From assembly GCA_021396245.1 (NCBI GenBank), contig WNYE01000006.1, positions 186,001 to 250,000 of the forward strand: a stretch of 64,000 bases of DNA. The letters run 5' to 3'. The number at the start of each line of letters is the position of its first letter. Positions within the stretch are counted from its first letter, which is position 1. Under the pieces are notes generated by a model that was not told the origin of the DNA, searched no databases, and was given only the letters and a program-made list of their open reading frames with translations. The stretch is from Sporothrix humicola (lineage: Eukaryota > Ascomycota > Sordariomycetes > Ophiostomatales > Ophiostomataceae). The position numbers and the translations under genes were made by a program. Positions 46,805 through 59,061 of this stretch are shown here, piece after piece.

Positions 46805-47169
46805 TTGGTTAATTTATTGATTTCTTTTTTTTTTTCAATGTTGCATCAGAAGCAACAATAAAAGCTTATTTTTGTACTCATTCAAACCCGAGACATGACT
46901 TGAGTTATAGGAGATAGAACAAAAGATCGTAGATATGCATAAAAGCAAATATTATCTTGAACATACCACTAGACCACACTCAATGACTGCCTGCCAAGCA
47001 AATATATTACAGGCGGGTGATCGAGGGCCGTGCTGGAGGAATAAGAACTTAAAATATTATCGAGAACCGGGATCTCATATTATCCAGCACGCGTTGTGCA
47101 CTCTGTATTAGGTGTATACCAATTTACCCGTTCTGGATGCGGAGGCGGAGGATGGGCCAGGCCGGTCGA

Positions 47170-47175
47170 TATAAA
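47170..47175 (+). promoter_or_regulatory. TATA box of the small secreted-protein gene
   Basis: TATAAA 83 bases upstream of the ATG at 47253, a plausible distance for a fungal gene with a short leader. Confidence 0.55.
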
Positions 47176-47252
47176 GTCGTGAGCGGACGTAACACTGATT
47201 TTTATCGGGCACCTCACTTTTGTCAACATCAGCATCCTAGCCAAACGACAAA

Positions 47253-47777
47253 ATGCGCCTCTTACACGTTGCTGCCGCACTCGCGGCCGGCGCCTCCGCC
47301 GCACCTCATGCCACTAGCAAGCCCGAGCAGATCCGGTCGGACCAGGACCCCGTCTTCCACTACTACCTGCAGGCGCACCCCAAAAACGCGTCGCAGGTCG
47401 TGCTGGGCCCCGTGGCGACGAGCGAGTACTTTAACATTGGCGGCTCGATCCAGTCGACCAACACGAGCCGGTACCTCAACATTGGCGGCGACAGCACGTC
47501 GTACAAGACGCTGACGTTTGACGCGGCGGCGGCGACGACGGCGTGGCAGCTCGAGGGCGACACCATCATCACGAGCACGTCGAGCAGTTATGGGCGGCGT
47601 GAGTCCCTTTCCCGGAGAACTCATTCTTGAATGCGTGCTAACAGTGTAGAACTCAACTTTTTGGCGTGCAAGATTGATGGCGGGTTCTGGCAGGTGTACC
47701 TCCAGACGGGAAGCGCGACGCCGAGCGGGCAGACGTGCAGCAACTACCAGTCGCTGCATCTGCCATGCTTGTGTTAG
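47253..47777 (+). CDS. small secreted protein with four cysteines, unknown function
   Basis: Two exons, 47253-47598 and 47650-47777, encode 157 residues. The 51-nt intron has donor GTGAGT, branch GCTAAC and acceptor TGTAG. An earlier AG at 47643-47644 would bring an immediate stop, so the second is used. The N-terminus is a signal peptide (MRLLHVAAALAAGASAAP, cleavage near residue 16-18). The mature part has a short internal repeat, YFNIGG at about 59-64 and YLNIGG at about 74-79, and two potential N-glycosylation sites (Asn45, Asn70). Four cysteines sit near the C-terminus (122, 145, 155, 157), ending in LPCLC, which could form two disulfides. I do not recognise the family. Cell-wall or effector-like roles are possible. 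A TATA box and an AATAAA flank it, so it looks like an intact gene. Confidence 0.85.
47599..47649 (+). other. intron of the small secreted-protein gene
   Basis: 51 nt, GTGAGT...GCTAACAGTGTAG. Removing it joins the frame through Gly-Arg-Gln-Leu-Asn and brings the four Cys codons into frame. Confidence 0.88.
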
Positions 47778-48281
47778 AGGAGGGCGGGGGGGACCGGAGA
47801 TGACTGTGAATATCTGGTGTATCATGAAACGTATGTATTGTCCGTCTGTCTACCACGATGTGGGGCATGACGACTAAAACTTGATAATATACAAGAAGAT
47901 GAATAAAAAAGATAAAAGAGGCTAAAGAAACTTCCAACAAAGGAGTCCTTGCCGACGAAGAGCGGTGGGATCTGGGTATCCTGAACAAAGAAAATGGTAA
48001 CAAAAAGAAAATCGAAAATCCACCAAGAAGATCCCTAATCCAATCGCCAAAATACCAAAAAAAGATGCCAAAATATGCTCTCAAAATGCTGCAAAGAATT
48101 GCTCAAAGGGGGCTCTAAAGGTGCCCTCCCAAAATAACAAAAGGTCTAGTTGCCCAAGATCATGATAGGCCGGAAGACTGTGCTGGCCGGTAACAAAAGA
48201 AAAAGAAATAAAAGAAATCACAAAAAGGAAGAAAAAAAATCAACAAAGACAAAAAGAACCGCCTGTGACGTCATACGTCAG
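47778..48281. other. convergent 3' region
   Basis: 504 bases between the secreted-protein gene and the Vtc5-like gene. It is A-rich on the + strand (47880-48250). It contains an AATAAA at 47902-47907 for the secreted-protein gene. No gene. Confidence 0.65.
47902..47907 (+). terminator. AATAAA poly(A)-type signal of the secreted-protein gene
   Basis: AATAAA 124 bases past the stop codon. Confidence 0.35.
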
Positions 48282-50106
48282 CTAGGACGGCCGGTTAGCA
48301 ATGGCCGTGTTGCCCATCACGAGCACCAGCACGGCGCCGCTGAGACAGCACACAATCGCAAATGCGATCCATACGGCTATTGTGCTGGCTATCCGCACAT
48401 TTCCGCGCCGCGCCATGGACATGCCCAGTGCCGCGCACGCAAAGCCCAAGCTGGCCATCACGCCCATGATCACACCCGCATCGACCTCGACGTGCAGCTT
48501 GTGCTTGCCCGTCGAGATGAGGATGCTCGACACACCGAGGAGCACCAGCGCTGCTGCATAGCAGACAAAGATGCCCCGAATGAGCATCGTCTCGCGGTAG
48601 CGGGCGATACGCTGGTCGTTGATCGAAGGAAGCGCGGCGTAGTGCGTCTCGTAGCCCCGCGGGAAGTCGCTGTCGCTAGCAAACGCGTCGTCTTCTTCTG
48701 TGCTGTCGTGGTCGACATCGTCGTCGCCGTCGTGGTGGATCTCGACCGTCTCGTTGTTGGTGGAACCCACATTGCGTTCTTGCCGCGAAAGCGCGTCAAA
48801 AAGGCCGTCGTCGTTGCCGCCGCCCAGTGTCGTGCCGTAGCTGGGGAAGCCTGCGCTCTGAGACAGAAGCGGGCCGTGTTCGGCGCCGCCTTTGCTGGTG
48901 CGCGACATCCACTTCTTGGCCTTCTCAAGGGGGACCGTGAAGAAGGAAACAAGCGTAGCCATGCCGGGAAAGTCCTCTTCGTCGTCGGGGTGCAGGTAGA
49001 TCGCGTAGCCACCACTGCTAGCGCCACCAACATCGCCTGCTTCGCTGCCGTCGTCGTATTCGTTCCAGTAATGTGTCTGCACGGGCGCAGACGCGAGAAG
49101 GGTGAGGCGACGTCCTTCCGAGGCGGGGCGAGGTTGTGGTGCTGGCTGGTTCGAGCCGGCGGAAGAAGAAAGAGCTTGGATGGTGGAAGACGAAGAAGAG
49201 CAGACTTGTGCGTTGCTGGCACGGCGTGATTGAGAATCGGAGAAATCGGACGCGTCATCGCGTGGTGTTTGCGGAGAGCTGCTGAGTGGTGTGGAGGCGC
49301 GAAGAATGGTGAGCAGGTCCTCGCAGTGGCCCTCTAGGTGTGAAAAGTCACGGCGAGTGAAGCTCTTGGGATCTGACAGGACGTTATCTCTGAAGCGGAA
49401 CGTCAGAGCGGGCGAGCCCGTCCATTTCTAGATACGCATTAGACCACTTAGTCACGAAAATGTGTTGGGAGAAGCATCTCTGAGGAGCACAGCCAAACAT
49501 ACCTTGTACTTCTTCAAGATCTTGCGGAAGGCGACGACCTGGGCATTGACAAACCGAGACAGGTCCTTGATCTCGCTCTGCAGGTTCAGCGTTGCCCGCT
49601 CGTACTTGGCAAACCGCCGCTGGCGCTTCAGAGCTGAGGTGGCACGAGCAGATGTTGTGCTACGCAGAAGCAAGCGGTGGATCTGGTCAGAGAGGTGCTC
49701 TATACAGTATGTTAGCATAAGCGAGCGTGACAAGTGTGCTCATCCTTGCAAGGCACAATACACAGGGCAAACAGCCACAAGGAAGTGCGTAGGACAGCGC
49801 AAAGAGCACATAAAAATCCAGAGGAAAACCGGGAGAGGGAGGGTAGGACATACGTAGTCGCCGGTTGATCTCATCGGCCTTGGTGGACACAAAGAGACCG
49901 ACGCGGTCATGTTGCCGGCAGAGCTCGTCGTAAAACTCGGCCTCGAATCGTTGTAATGCCGTGTCCTTCTGGCCGGGGATGGTGATGGCCGAGGCCTGGT
50001 GCCGCGTCGTGTGGACTTTGATAAACTCCTTGAGCGTGTTGTAGTCGATGTTATGAAGGCTCCATTCCGGCACCGACTCAGACTCGAGCTGGCGCCCGAA
50101 TTTCAT
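48282..50106 (-). CDS. SPX-domain membrane protein, Vtc5-like
   Basis: Three exons on the minus strand, 50106-49854, 49699-49503 and 49427-48282 (introns 154 and 75 nt), encode 531 residues. The N-terminal SPX domain starts MKFGRQLESESVPEWSLHNIDYNTLKEFIK and continues through the helix-rich FVNAQVVAFRKILKKYKKW, which carries the inositol-pyrophosphate-binding lysines. A Ser-rich, low-complexity middle follows, then three membrane helices (IFVCYAAALVLLGVSSILIS, VIMGVMASLGFACAALGMSM, AVWIAFAIVCCLSGAVLVLVM) of the DUF202 type. This matches yeast Vtc5, a vacuolar-membrane regulator of the polyphosphate-making VTC complex. The catalytic tunnel domain of Vtc2-4 is absent. So the protein more likely senses phosphate status than makes polyphosphate. 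Confidence 0.87.
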
Positions 50107-53100
50107 GATCAAGAGAGAGAAAAGGGGGGAGAAGGCGAAGAGACGAGAAGACGATGGCCGTGGCCAGCTGAAGATGGGCCCGGGAGATAGGATTGATGAT
50201 GGTGATCCGGGGTTGTCGAGTCGATTGTGGATGGACAGGAGAGACGTCAATGCTGAAGAATAGCTTCAAGATAGTCGACAATCGATGACGATGTGCGAGC
50301 AAGGGGAGAAATGTAGAAGAACAAACTTAAAGTTGGGCCGTGGGGGTTGTAACGTAAATAAGAGGAAAGTGGTCGTGTGAGCACAAGCCAAAAACGGACA
50401 CCGAGAGGAAGTTCAGAAGAGGGGATGGGGGCGAAGAAAGAAAAAAGACAAAAAAGACAGGAACAGAAGTATTTAATCCACAGCTCGACAGGGCCAGATG
50501 TGCACGAGCTACGACGTACTACCACGGGATAGACAAGTGCGGATAGACGAAGGGTGGAGAGGGAAAGGAAGGGGGGGGGGGGTGGGAGTGACAGTGACAG
50601 TTGTGACTCTCCAAAGTATCGGGATGGGATGCGCCTCGAGATAAGAGGTCGGGGAATGGAGGAGATAGGACGAGAAGCTGCAATCAGCGGCAATCTATCT
50701 CTGGGGAAAGATGCAAAGATAGCAGATAGAGGAAAGCGGCTGTTTTGACGATCTGAAGATGAGGATGCAGATAAAACACAACGAAAGACAGCTGAGCCGA
50801 GGGAAAGATGGAAGAAAAGAAAGAGGAAGCGTCAGGATGTCAAGCGTTGGAGACAAAGAGAAAAGTAGAAAAGTCGTGACGAAAAAGGCGAACAACCAAG
50901 GTAGAGGCGATTGGGATGCGCAAAAGAGTAGAAAAAGCTTCGAGTAGCAAGCAAGCCTCAGGGGGCAAGACGACGCAAAAAGTATCTTATACCATCCAGC
51001 AGCGACGATCCAGGTTCTGCATGCGTGTTGGACATGAGGTAAAAGCGATGTGGTGCAGAGACGGGACGCAGATGTGCAATACCGACAGAATCGAGGGTCG
51101 AGGGTGTGGGAGGATGGGAGTGGAAAAGAATGGGAAGAAGAGGGTCAGGGGTGTGCGGAAAGGCTGCAAAGTAGTACAGTTGGCTGTGTGCGTCAGAAGA
51201 AGAGGGAGCCAGGCGCCCAGTCGCCCAGAGTGGAATGTGCGTGGAGGCCAAGGAAGTGGAGAAGGAGCGAACGAGGCAGTGAGGCAGTGAAATCCAAAAG
51301 CCCGCAGATTCTGACGTAGCGCCTAGCCTGGATCTTGGCGGAGAACAGCGCTGTGGGCTGGGCTCGTAGGGCCTGGTCTGGCCGAGTAAATCTCCTATTT
51401 GTACGACATACAGTTTCTACAGTTGCCCCCCTTAGTACTCCGCACCAGTGGTTGGAAAGTTGGAGAAAGGCAGAAGAAGGAGCGGCAATCAAAGCGAGGC
51501 AGGAAGGGGAAGGCAGGGAGCCATTGGCAAATCAGGGCAGATGATACAAAGTGGTGGTCGCTGCCAAACTCTTTTTATCCCTTTTATTTTCTTCTTGGTG
51601 GGGGACACCGCACGAAGTACTTTCGGCTCTTTCCTCTCTTGTCGTTTGAATCTGCAGGTTGGCCGATGTTGACAGGGCTGTTACTTCTGCTGCTTCTACT
51701 TCTAGCCTGTCATTGTTGCAGGCGGTTTCCCGTGGCCGGACCGTGCTCCAACTGTTGGACGACCGATCGGCCGTTCCTTCCGCAAGTCTCGACGATGTTT
51801 ACGAAGCACCTTCCCAGATTCCGCAATCGAGGCCAGTCACTGGGGCCTTGTGCAGTGGAGAGGGAAAGAAGAAGGCGTGCTCGGCGGGGCGCGCTAACAA
51901 AGGAGCCGAAAAAACGGTAAGAGAATATAAGTAGCAGGAAACGGAAAGAGTAAAAAAAAACGGCAGAACGACGACAGAACAGCTACGAAACGAACTCAAT
52001 CTTCGCAAGCGTTTAGTAGATGCGCATCGAGTTTGCGGCCCAGCTAAGATAACGCCGGCGCAGAGACAAGTGGCGCATCAGTAGCAAAAAGGCCGTCGGG
52101 GGACCACTCACAGAACAGCATCTGCGGATCTAGACCAAAAGCGTGAAAAACGGACCTTGGGTGACCTGGATCGCGCCTTCTTATTTTGCCCTATATTTCC
52201 ACACTGTTTTTGAGCCAAGATAATAGTCGGGAAAGAACTGAAGCTCCATGTGTGCGAATAGCGGGCCTGGACAGCAATCTGATCAGGAAGGAGGGAGCAC
52301 GAGGAAAGAGCATTGGTGTCAATTCTTTGTTTCGTTTCGTTTTGAGATCGGGTCCCCTGAGAAATGGATCGCGCCTGCCCACTGAGACCCAAAACATGCG
52401 CTACTGCTCTTTGTTCGGATCTGGGACAGAAGGTAAGTACGACACAGTCTCCAGTCTTCCAGTGACCGGTCCTGCACATCGTGATCTACGCCAGTGAGGA
52501 AAGAGACAATCGGCCGGACAGTGGACTTACGCAGCGATTGTCTCACTCTGCGCAATTTGGTGACCCAGCGTGCACATCATCTGGAAAACCAACTCAAAGT
52601 TAACAGCATGCAAGTCTGCTGCAAGGTCTGCACGACTGCCCTGCTTACAAGTATCGTACAATGTAAGTACAACTTTAAAGGATGCCTATCGAGCCTATCT
52701 CGCTCAGCTTGGCCTACTTGGCCTTCTTGGCCGAGAGAAAAAAGAGCAAAAAGAGCAAGAAAACACGACTCATGCTTGGCCAAAGAAGCTTTTCGGACGG
52801 CGCCTGATTATTGCTTCTTTTTTTTCTCTTAAATATTCCACTGTTGACATTCACACGGGTTATCAGATGCCAATTCGTGTTTGCCTCCCCTGGGTTCATC
52901 TAGCACTTTTCAGATTTTCTTGTCGTGCGGGACCGTCCGTCTCGACACTCGACGTTTGTGCTCAGTAGTTGTCTGAGTCTCTTGAAAAGTTTTAAATATT
53001 CGTTTCGTCTACTTTTCTGCTTCGTTTGTTCTCTTCTTTCCTTTTTCTCCTTTCTGTTGCATGCGTTTTGCCTACTCGAGCAAGTCCCTCTCCGCTCTGA

Positions 53101-56100
53101 CAGTGTTTTCGTTGCCACCGCCTATCCTTTTTCTGCTTTTTTTTGGCCCGTCGGATTAAGGTTCCGCACGCCTTAGGGGGAGACTTGAAATTCCTTCACA
53201 GTGAGAAGAGATTTAAAGGTGCTTTCTTGCTTTGTCTTCTCTCTGTTTGGCCCGTATATATGTTATATGCACCCAAACCCTCCATGTTTGAAAATATTGA
53301 CAGCCGTGTCTCTCGTAAGATCCATTTTTTCTTATTTCTTCTTTTTCTTTTAAAATCTCTGAAGTCAAAGAAATCTCTGAAAAACACGAGCAGTCGTCCC
53401 TCTCAGGCTCTCACATGCATCCTACACCTCAATGTTGCATTTTGCAACAGTGCTCCACAAAACCCACAGTGGTCTCGGCTCCTCGAAAGGCACGATGCCC
53501 TGCATCTGTTGCATTGGCTGTTCCTGTTCATTGCCAAGACATTTTGTTCTGTCCATTTTGGTACCCGCAGTTGCAGTGCGTGATTCGACGTTTGGCCGTC
53601 AAATTCAATACTGCAACTTTGATATGTCTGGATGTATGCCGCGGCTTTCCAAAGCCAGCCTTCCAGACAGCATCGTGCCTGTTGGTGACCATCGACGATG
53701 CAGCTCCGTATTACAAGATATAAAACCCCCCACGTACGGCATGCGACACAGATTGTCACATTTGAATGTTTGACCGTTTTAAAAGAGCGAATACGGCGTT
53801 CTCTAAATAACATGTATAAGTATGTTAGCAATATGATCACGTCTGGTGGTCATATTTGTGCCGTCTTTGTGTGCCGGGCTTGCTTTGACGGCTGGATGTT
53901 TCCACCAGGCCCTTTATTTACCACATGTTGTCTCAATTTTTCTTCTTGTCGGTCCGGAGCCGACGTTGGTCTCTTTTATTTTGTCCTCTCAGGCTTCGTA
54001 TATTAGCCATAAGGGCAAATGTGTGACGAATCCGCAACACATTTTCTCTTTGCTTGTTCTTGGCCCTAGCATTTTCCGTTTTCTTTCTGCTTTTTGTTTT
54101 TCTCTTTATTGTGAAAACTCTGCTTTGTTCAACGATCGTCTCTATCCATTGAGCCATACGTCTGCAGATGCCCCATTCTCCATTTCTCCTTGAAGTAGCT
54201 CCGCATGTACAAAGCCAAGTAGAACTTCTAGAAATCTAATAATAAAGATACAAGCGACGATGAAAGTCGCCTTGTAACCTGCACCCTTTGATTTTCAACG
54301 TCTCCAGTCTTTGGCCCAGTTCCCAGCCCAGTCTCCAGTCCCCTGCCTCTGATCCCTCCACAGTTGCTAAAATACCCGTCAAAAAGCAGGCCCGCATTCT
54401 GGAGCCTCTTGTTTGAAGTTTTGAGAGTTTTGCCTCTCGCCGACAGCAATTGTACAGTTTTGGTTAGACTTTGTTGCTGGTTCGTCTCCAAGATAGCCGA
54501 CTGTCGACGCCAGGCTCTGGCTTTTTCATTTCTGTTCACTCATGTCTTCTTTTTCCTTTTCCTTCTTTAGAACATTTTCATTCTCCCCTTCTTACGCAAT
54601 ATTTTTCTTTTCACAAAAGTAAAACTTACGAATAATGGGTCGGGAAAACCTTTCGAACTCGTCATCTTCGCATCGTGGATACATGGAGTTCCGCTCTCCA
54701 ATTTACTGCTCCCGCCACCGCCCACCGCCTTTGACTGTGTTCCTCCACTGTTTTTCTCCACCGCTTTCCTCCACCACCCCCACCACCACACATTGGGACC
54801 TTACCCCATCCACGTGCAGATGGAGCGCTCATACGACGATACTATCTGCACAGTCATGTCGTTATTCCCGCCCGCCCACGATATGTCTTGAGTAAGAAAT
54901 ATTTTTGATTATTGACAAACCGACCCGTCTTGGCCGTCTTCATTTATTTTATTTTTCTTAGTCCTACGGTTCCTTACTGTCACACTCCGTACCCCAAAAT
55001 TTGTAAGATACTCCGCTCTTTGTCTGTGCATGCAGCAACCGTACCCAAAAGTTTCACTAGTTTGGCTGTGGTGAGGTTTTGGCTTTGCTTTGGCTTTGGC
55101 CCTTGTTTTCTTTTCCTTTTGCGGGCTGGAGCCTCTTTGCCATTCTGACCAATGGCGTGTCGTAAATCGCACACGTGTGCCCACCCCCGTCAACATCAAC
55201 TCACTTCAACCACCAAAAACAACAAAACCACACCTTGTCAACAGCACGAAATGACGAAAATAAAATATGTGCTGCAGGAAAACCGACCGCGAAACCCACC
55301 AAAAGCACAAAAGCATGCTGATGGAAAATGGAAATGCGGCAGTAGGCCGGAAAACGACGTACGAGAGCCACGAATCGTGCGCATCTATGCCCTGTTCGGA
55401 AAGCAGAATCGCGAAATGATGCCAATGAAGCGTGAGGAATGGGTATGGATATGGGCACGGTATTCCATCATGTTCTGCGCGACTTCTTGCTTCCTTCGTT
55501 TACCAATTGTATCCTAAAAGACTGGCCGCTTTTTCGCACTCGAGGGTGGCAGTTAATTTGCCGAGGCTCCGTTCTACGGAGGACCTGCATTTGGTTCTAT
55601 CCTGCAGAGGGCGTGGACATTTGTCGTAGACGTAAAAGTCGAGTCAAAAGTCGTTCAAAGAACAGACTCGAACTCGAAACAGAGCAGGCCCAGACTCGTC
55701 CACCCGTTTAGCCTTCGCAGGCCCGAAAGCAAACAAATAGTCTTGCACAGTTAAGATGGAAGAGGCATGGTTCAAATGGATGAATATAGGAGGACGCGGT
55801 GTCGGGCTCCGATCAATGGAGCACTGATGATTCGTAAGTCGTAGTACGTCGTAAGGAACAAATTCAAAGCCCGGAAGAAAAAGAAAGGAAAGCAGGAAAG
55901 AATTTTCTTAAACGCCCCATGAGGCGTACACCATCGGTATATACGTTCGTAAGTCTAGACGAGTTAGACGAGATGGAAGATGCCGGCCTGGCCGTTATGA
56001 GGCAAAATGTCCTGCATGGAAACAAGGCCTAGGCTCTGGGCGTTGAAGATGTTGCAGAAGAGTGGAAGGCAGTCTCTACGGAGGGCGGACCATGGCCCCG

Positions 56101-59061
56101 AACAGCGGACATGAGCGAACAGAGCATCAAGAACGTTGCTACGATGGGAAGGGATAAGATGCCCAGATGAAAATCTGTCATGATAGGTCGACTATGCACA
56201 CATGTCAAAACCACAAAAACTTGGATTTTGATTTCTTCAATGCAACGTGTATTCCGTACTCCGTATATCTTGGATATTTACACGATAGTCTGTGATTCGT
56301 GAGTTGCCGGAACAGATTCCGTTGATCATCTTCAAATTCATCTTTGAACTTCTTCTCATTCGGCCGACATCCAGTCAATGCAGCCTTGGCGACTGCTAGT
56401 CATGTTGCTGGTGCCGTATCTCGCGTAACTTGAACTGCATCTTACATGACAGGTGCGCGCCTTCACACCATCTTTGTCGTGGTCGGTATCGTTGGTGTCG
56501 TTGGTGTCGCTTTGTAGGCGATTTTATTGTGTGTGCTCAGGAGAAAAATCCGCTACGCCGGGCTGAAGCTATTATTCCACTTGCACACTGTTTGGAATGC
56601 AATAAATGGCTTCTGTTGATTGAACAATGTCATTGTAGCGGTGTCTTAGCGAAATAGACGTGAGACATTTGAGCCAACGACATGTCCGCACCAGGTAAAG
56701 ACCCGACCGATGGTGTGTGGAAAAAGAAAAGCGGCAGAAGACGAAGAAGAAAAACACAAAACCAGTCGAGAAAGTCGCAAAGAACAAAAGGACGAAAGCA
56801 CGGGCCCCAAGTCAGAATCCGGCAGCTGGGCGACGATCTGGAGAATGAAGGATGAAGAATGGAGAACGGACAATGGAGAATGCACCAACAGCGTGGCCGT
56901 GCCCTCGGCGATCAAGACAATCAAGACAGTTTGTCTGAAAGGCCAAAAAACAGAGTAGAAAAGAACAGACACCCTCCTCCAACTAAGACATTTGAGCTGT
57001 CAAACCCGATGCGGCGGGTTCAGCGGGAGTGCCATCGAAAGTATGGAGACAAGGCGATCGCTAAAGAGACAAAAGTACGCCCATTGTCGTTTTCAGAGAT
57101 ATCTAGGGATATACTGGTACTTTGATATATTCGGTGTATATCCAAGCTAGAAAGTACGACGTATGCGTATCAATGTTCACGATGTCTTCAAAGAATGAGT
57201 CGACGTCGCCAAGATCTAGCCAAGATATCTGACAGTGCTTTCGCGGCTGATGAAAGGATTCAAGCCAGTGGTTGGCAACATACGAGCATCGTCCCCTCCT
57301 CAAAAACAGCCTGGAAGACAGGAATACCACCCCCGAAAACGGCACAACGGGACAGACGGCACTTTGGAATACGCAGGGTCGCAATGTGCGCGCGCCATGT
57401 CGCCTCATCCTGCAACACCCCGACGCCGAGCATGATCACGAGTTCGCTCCGACCAGGTTTTCCCTGCTTGCTTTCGGACTTTCTGCTCTTCAGAGCCGGT
57501 TTGCCTTCCACTGCTGCACGTCTCGTCACTATCACAACACAGTACTCCGTATTGTGGGATAATATCACAGTGGCCAAACTCGACAGAGTCGTATCTGCTG
57601 CAGCTCTTTTGTGGCCAGAGCACTCGAGACCCATAGTGAGAGCCTGGCAAGCCTGGCGAGCCTGGGCAGGCCCAGGCCGCCGCCGCCTCCGCAACTGCCC
57701 CTGTCAGAGCGTGAAAAATACTGGAGAAGACGCCGACATTTGGCCAGCGAGTAACGGCGTCTCCATTTGAATTCGCCGCAGCCTGAGGCAAGACCAATTG
57801 AATAAAAGAACAGAAATCACACGGTCTTCCGCAGTGGACCGATCGTATGCCCGTCATCTCGCTGTAGTGGAAACGGTCCTATTACTGTCGCCACCGATGC
57901 AGTGTGAAGATCCTCAATCTGCGCATCCTGCAGAGGAAAAGAAAGCAATGGGGCCGCCAAGAGTATGCACATGACCGCCGCTCACATGCAGTGTGCAAGC
58001 ACTGCGACGCACATGCTTCTGAGGGTCAGCAAGCCATATCGTGGTGATAAGCCAATCAGTTTTCGGCACGGTACACAGCAGATGTGGCTTTGGTCACGAT
58101 CCAATCTCTTGGGAATATATCTTGCAGCTTTTTAAAATTGATTGGATATCGGTGAAAGATGGTTAACTGTGGCAATTTTGAGCCATATAAAGCGCCTTAA
58201 TGCGATCACCGAGAACGAAGATACAGCTCTGCTTCTTGGTTCATCATCCTGTGATCGCGAATGACTTCGAATTATGAATGTGTAGCTGGGAAGAAATGTA
58301 TGTTTGTAAGATTGGCCTGTTATTCTCGGAATGCCGACAGGCTAATAAATTTCGATAATTCAATAAACCCTGAAAAAAATCAAAGAAAATGAAGAAGAAA
58401 AAATGTCTAGGGAAACAAAATCGAAACCGGAGCTGCAGTCTGTCTATGAGCTTCATTGATATCACATAAATACCTTACTATACACGTCGTAATCTTATTC
58501 ATTTTTATAAAAATGCAGCCAAATGCTTGCGTTTTCTCAATTAGTCCTTATAGCTATAAGAGGGGGATTTCAGTCTCATCAACTGCTGCGTGTATCATGA
58601 GTTCAGTCTGGACAAAAAGTTGTAATCTCAAAATCGTTGTGAGATTGAAACATTGGATGTTGACATGAGTGTATAATAGACAATTGGCCAATCATAGAGC
58701 TTTATTCTCACTAATATGGACCCATCCACTGCTTATGTAATTAGCCTCACACCGCCTTCTTGTAGCGCCCAATGCCGCCAGCCACAGCGGCCTACAGCGC
58801 GGGCGGCGACTGTGTCTGTGGCTCACTGAACCGGCAGAAAAACTCTCCCCTTATCAGCCATATCATGATTTTTTAGCGGGTCCCTCAGAAAAAAAGTTTT
58901 GGTGCAGCAACTCGACGCAAGCTTTGAAAGTTTCGTTTGTCCGTCGCGATATCTCAACTCTCGGGTCGTGCACAGCATGGCATAATACGACAACACCCGA
59001 CAGACGAATAAGATAGCGACAAAGTTGATTTCCTTCCACACCCCTACGCACAACCGCCCCC
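50107..59061. other. 9-kb region without a recognisable gene
   Basis: The largest gap of the window. The left part (50300-51500) is purine-rich on the + strand, hence CT-rich in the sense of the Vtc5-like gene, with a run of ten G at 50571-50580. From about 52800 to 54900 the + strand is pyrimidine-rich, with no convincing gene following it. TACTCCGTA motifs occur at 56257-56265 and 57543-57551. The part 58200-58700 is AT-rich. Short frames look random on both strands. I saw no tRNA box B, 5S rRNA core, or transposase motif. Confidence 0.6.
50571..50581. repeat. poly-G run
   Basis: A homopolymer of about ten G, within the purine-rich upstream domain of the Vtc5-like gene. Confidence 0.9.

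Larger units (their letters stand above)
46412..47252. other. intergenic, divergent promoters, with an AT-rich core
   Basis: 841 bases between the amidohydrolase (-) and the secreted-protein gene (+). The part 46730-46960 is AT-rich with long T and A homopolymer runs. A TATAAA at 47170-47175 serves the secreted-protein gene. No coding frame is seen. Confidence 0.65.

Noticed and set aside
57195..57770. 191-codon + strand frame in the 9-kb gap
   Set aside because: Overlapping frames of similar length exist on both strands, and none has motifs or codon bias typical of this genome.
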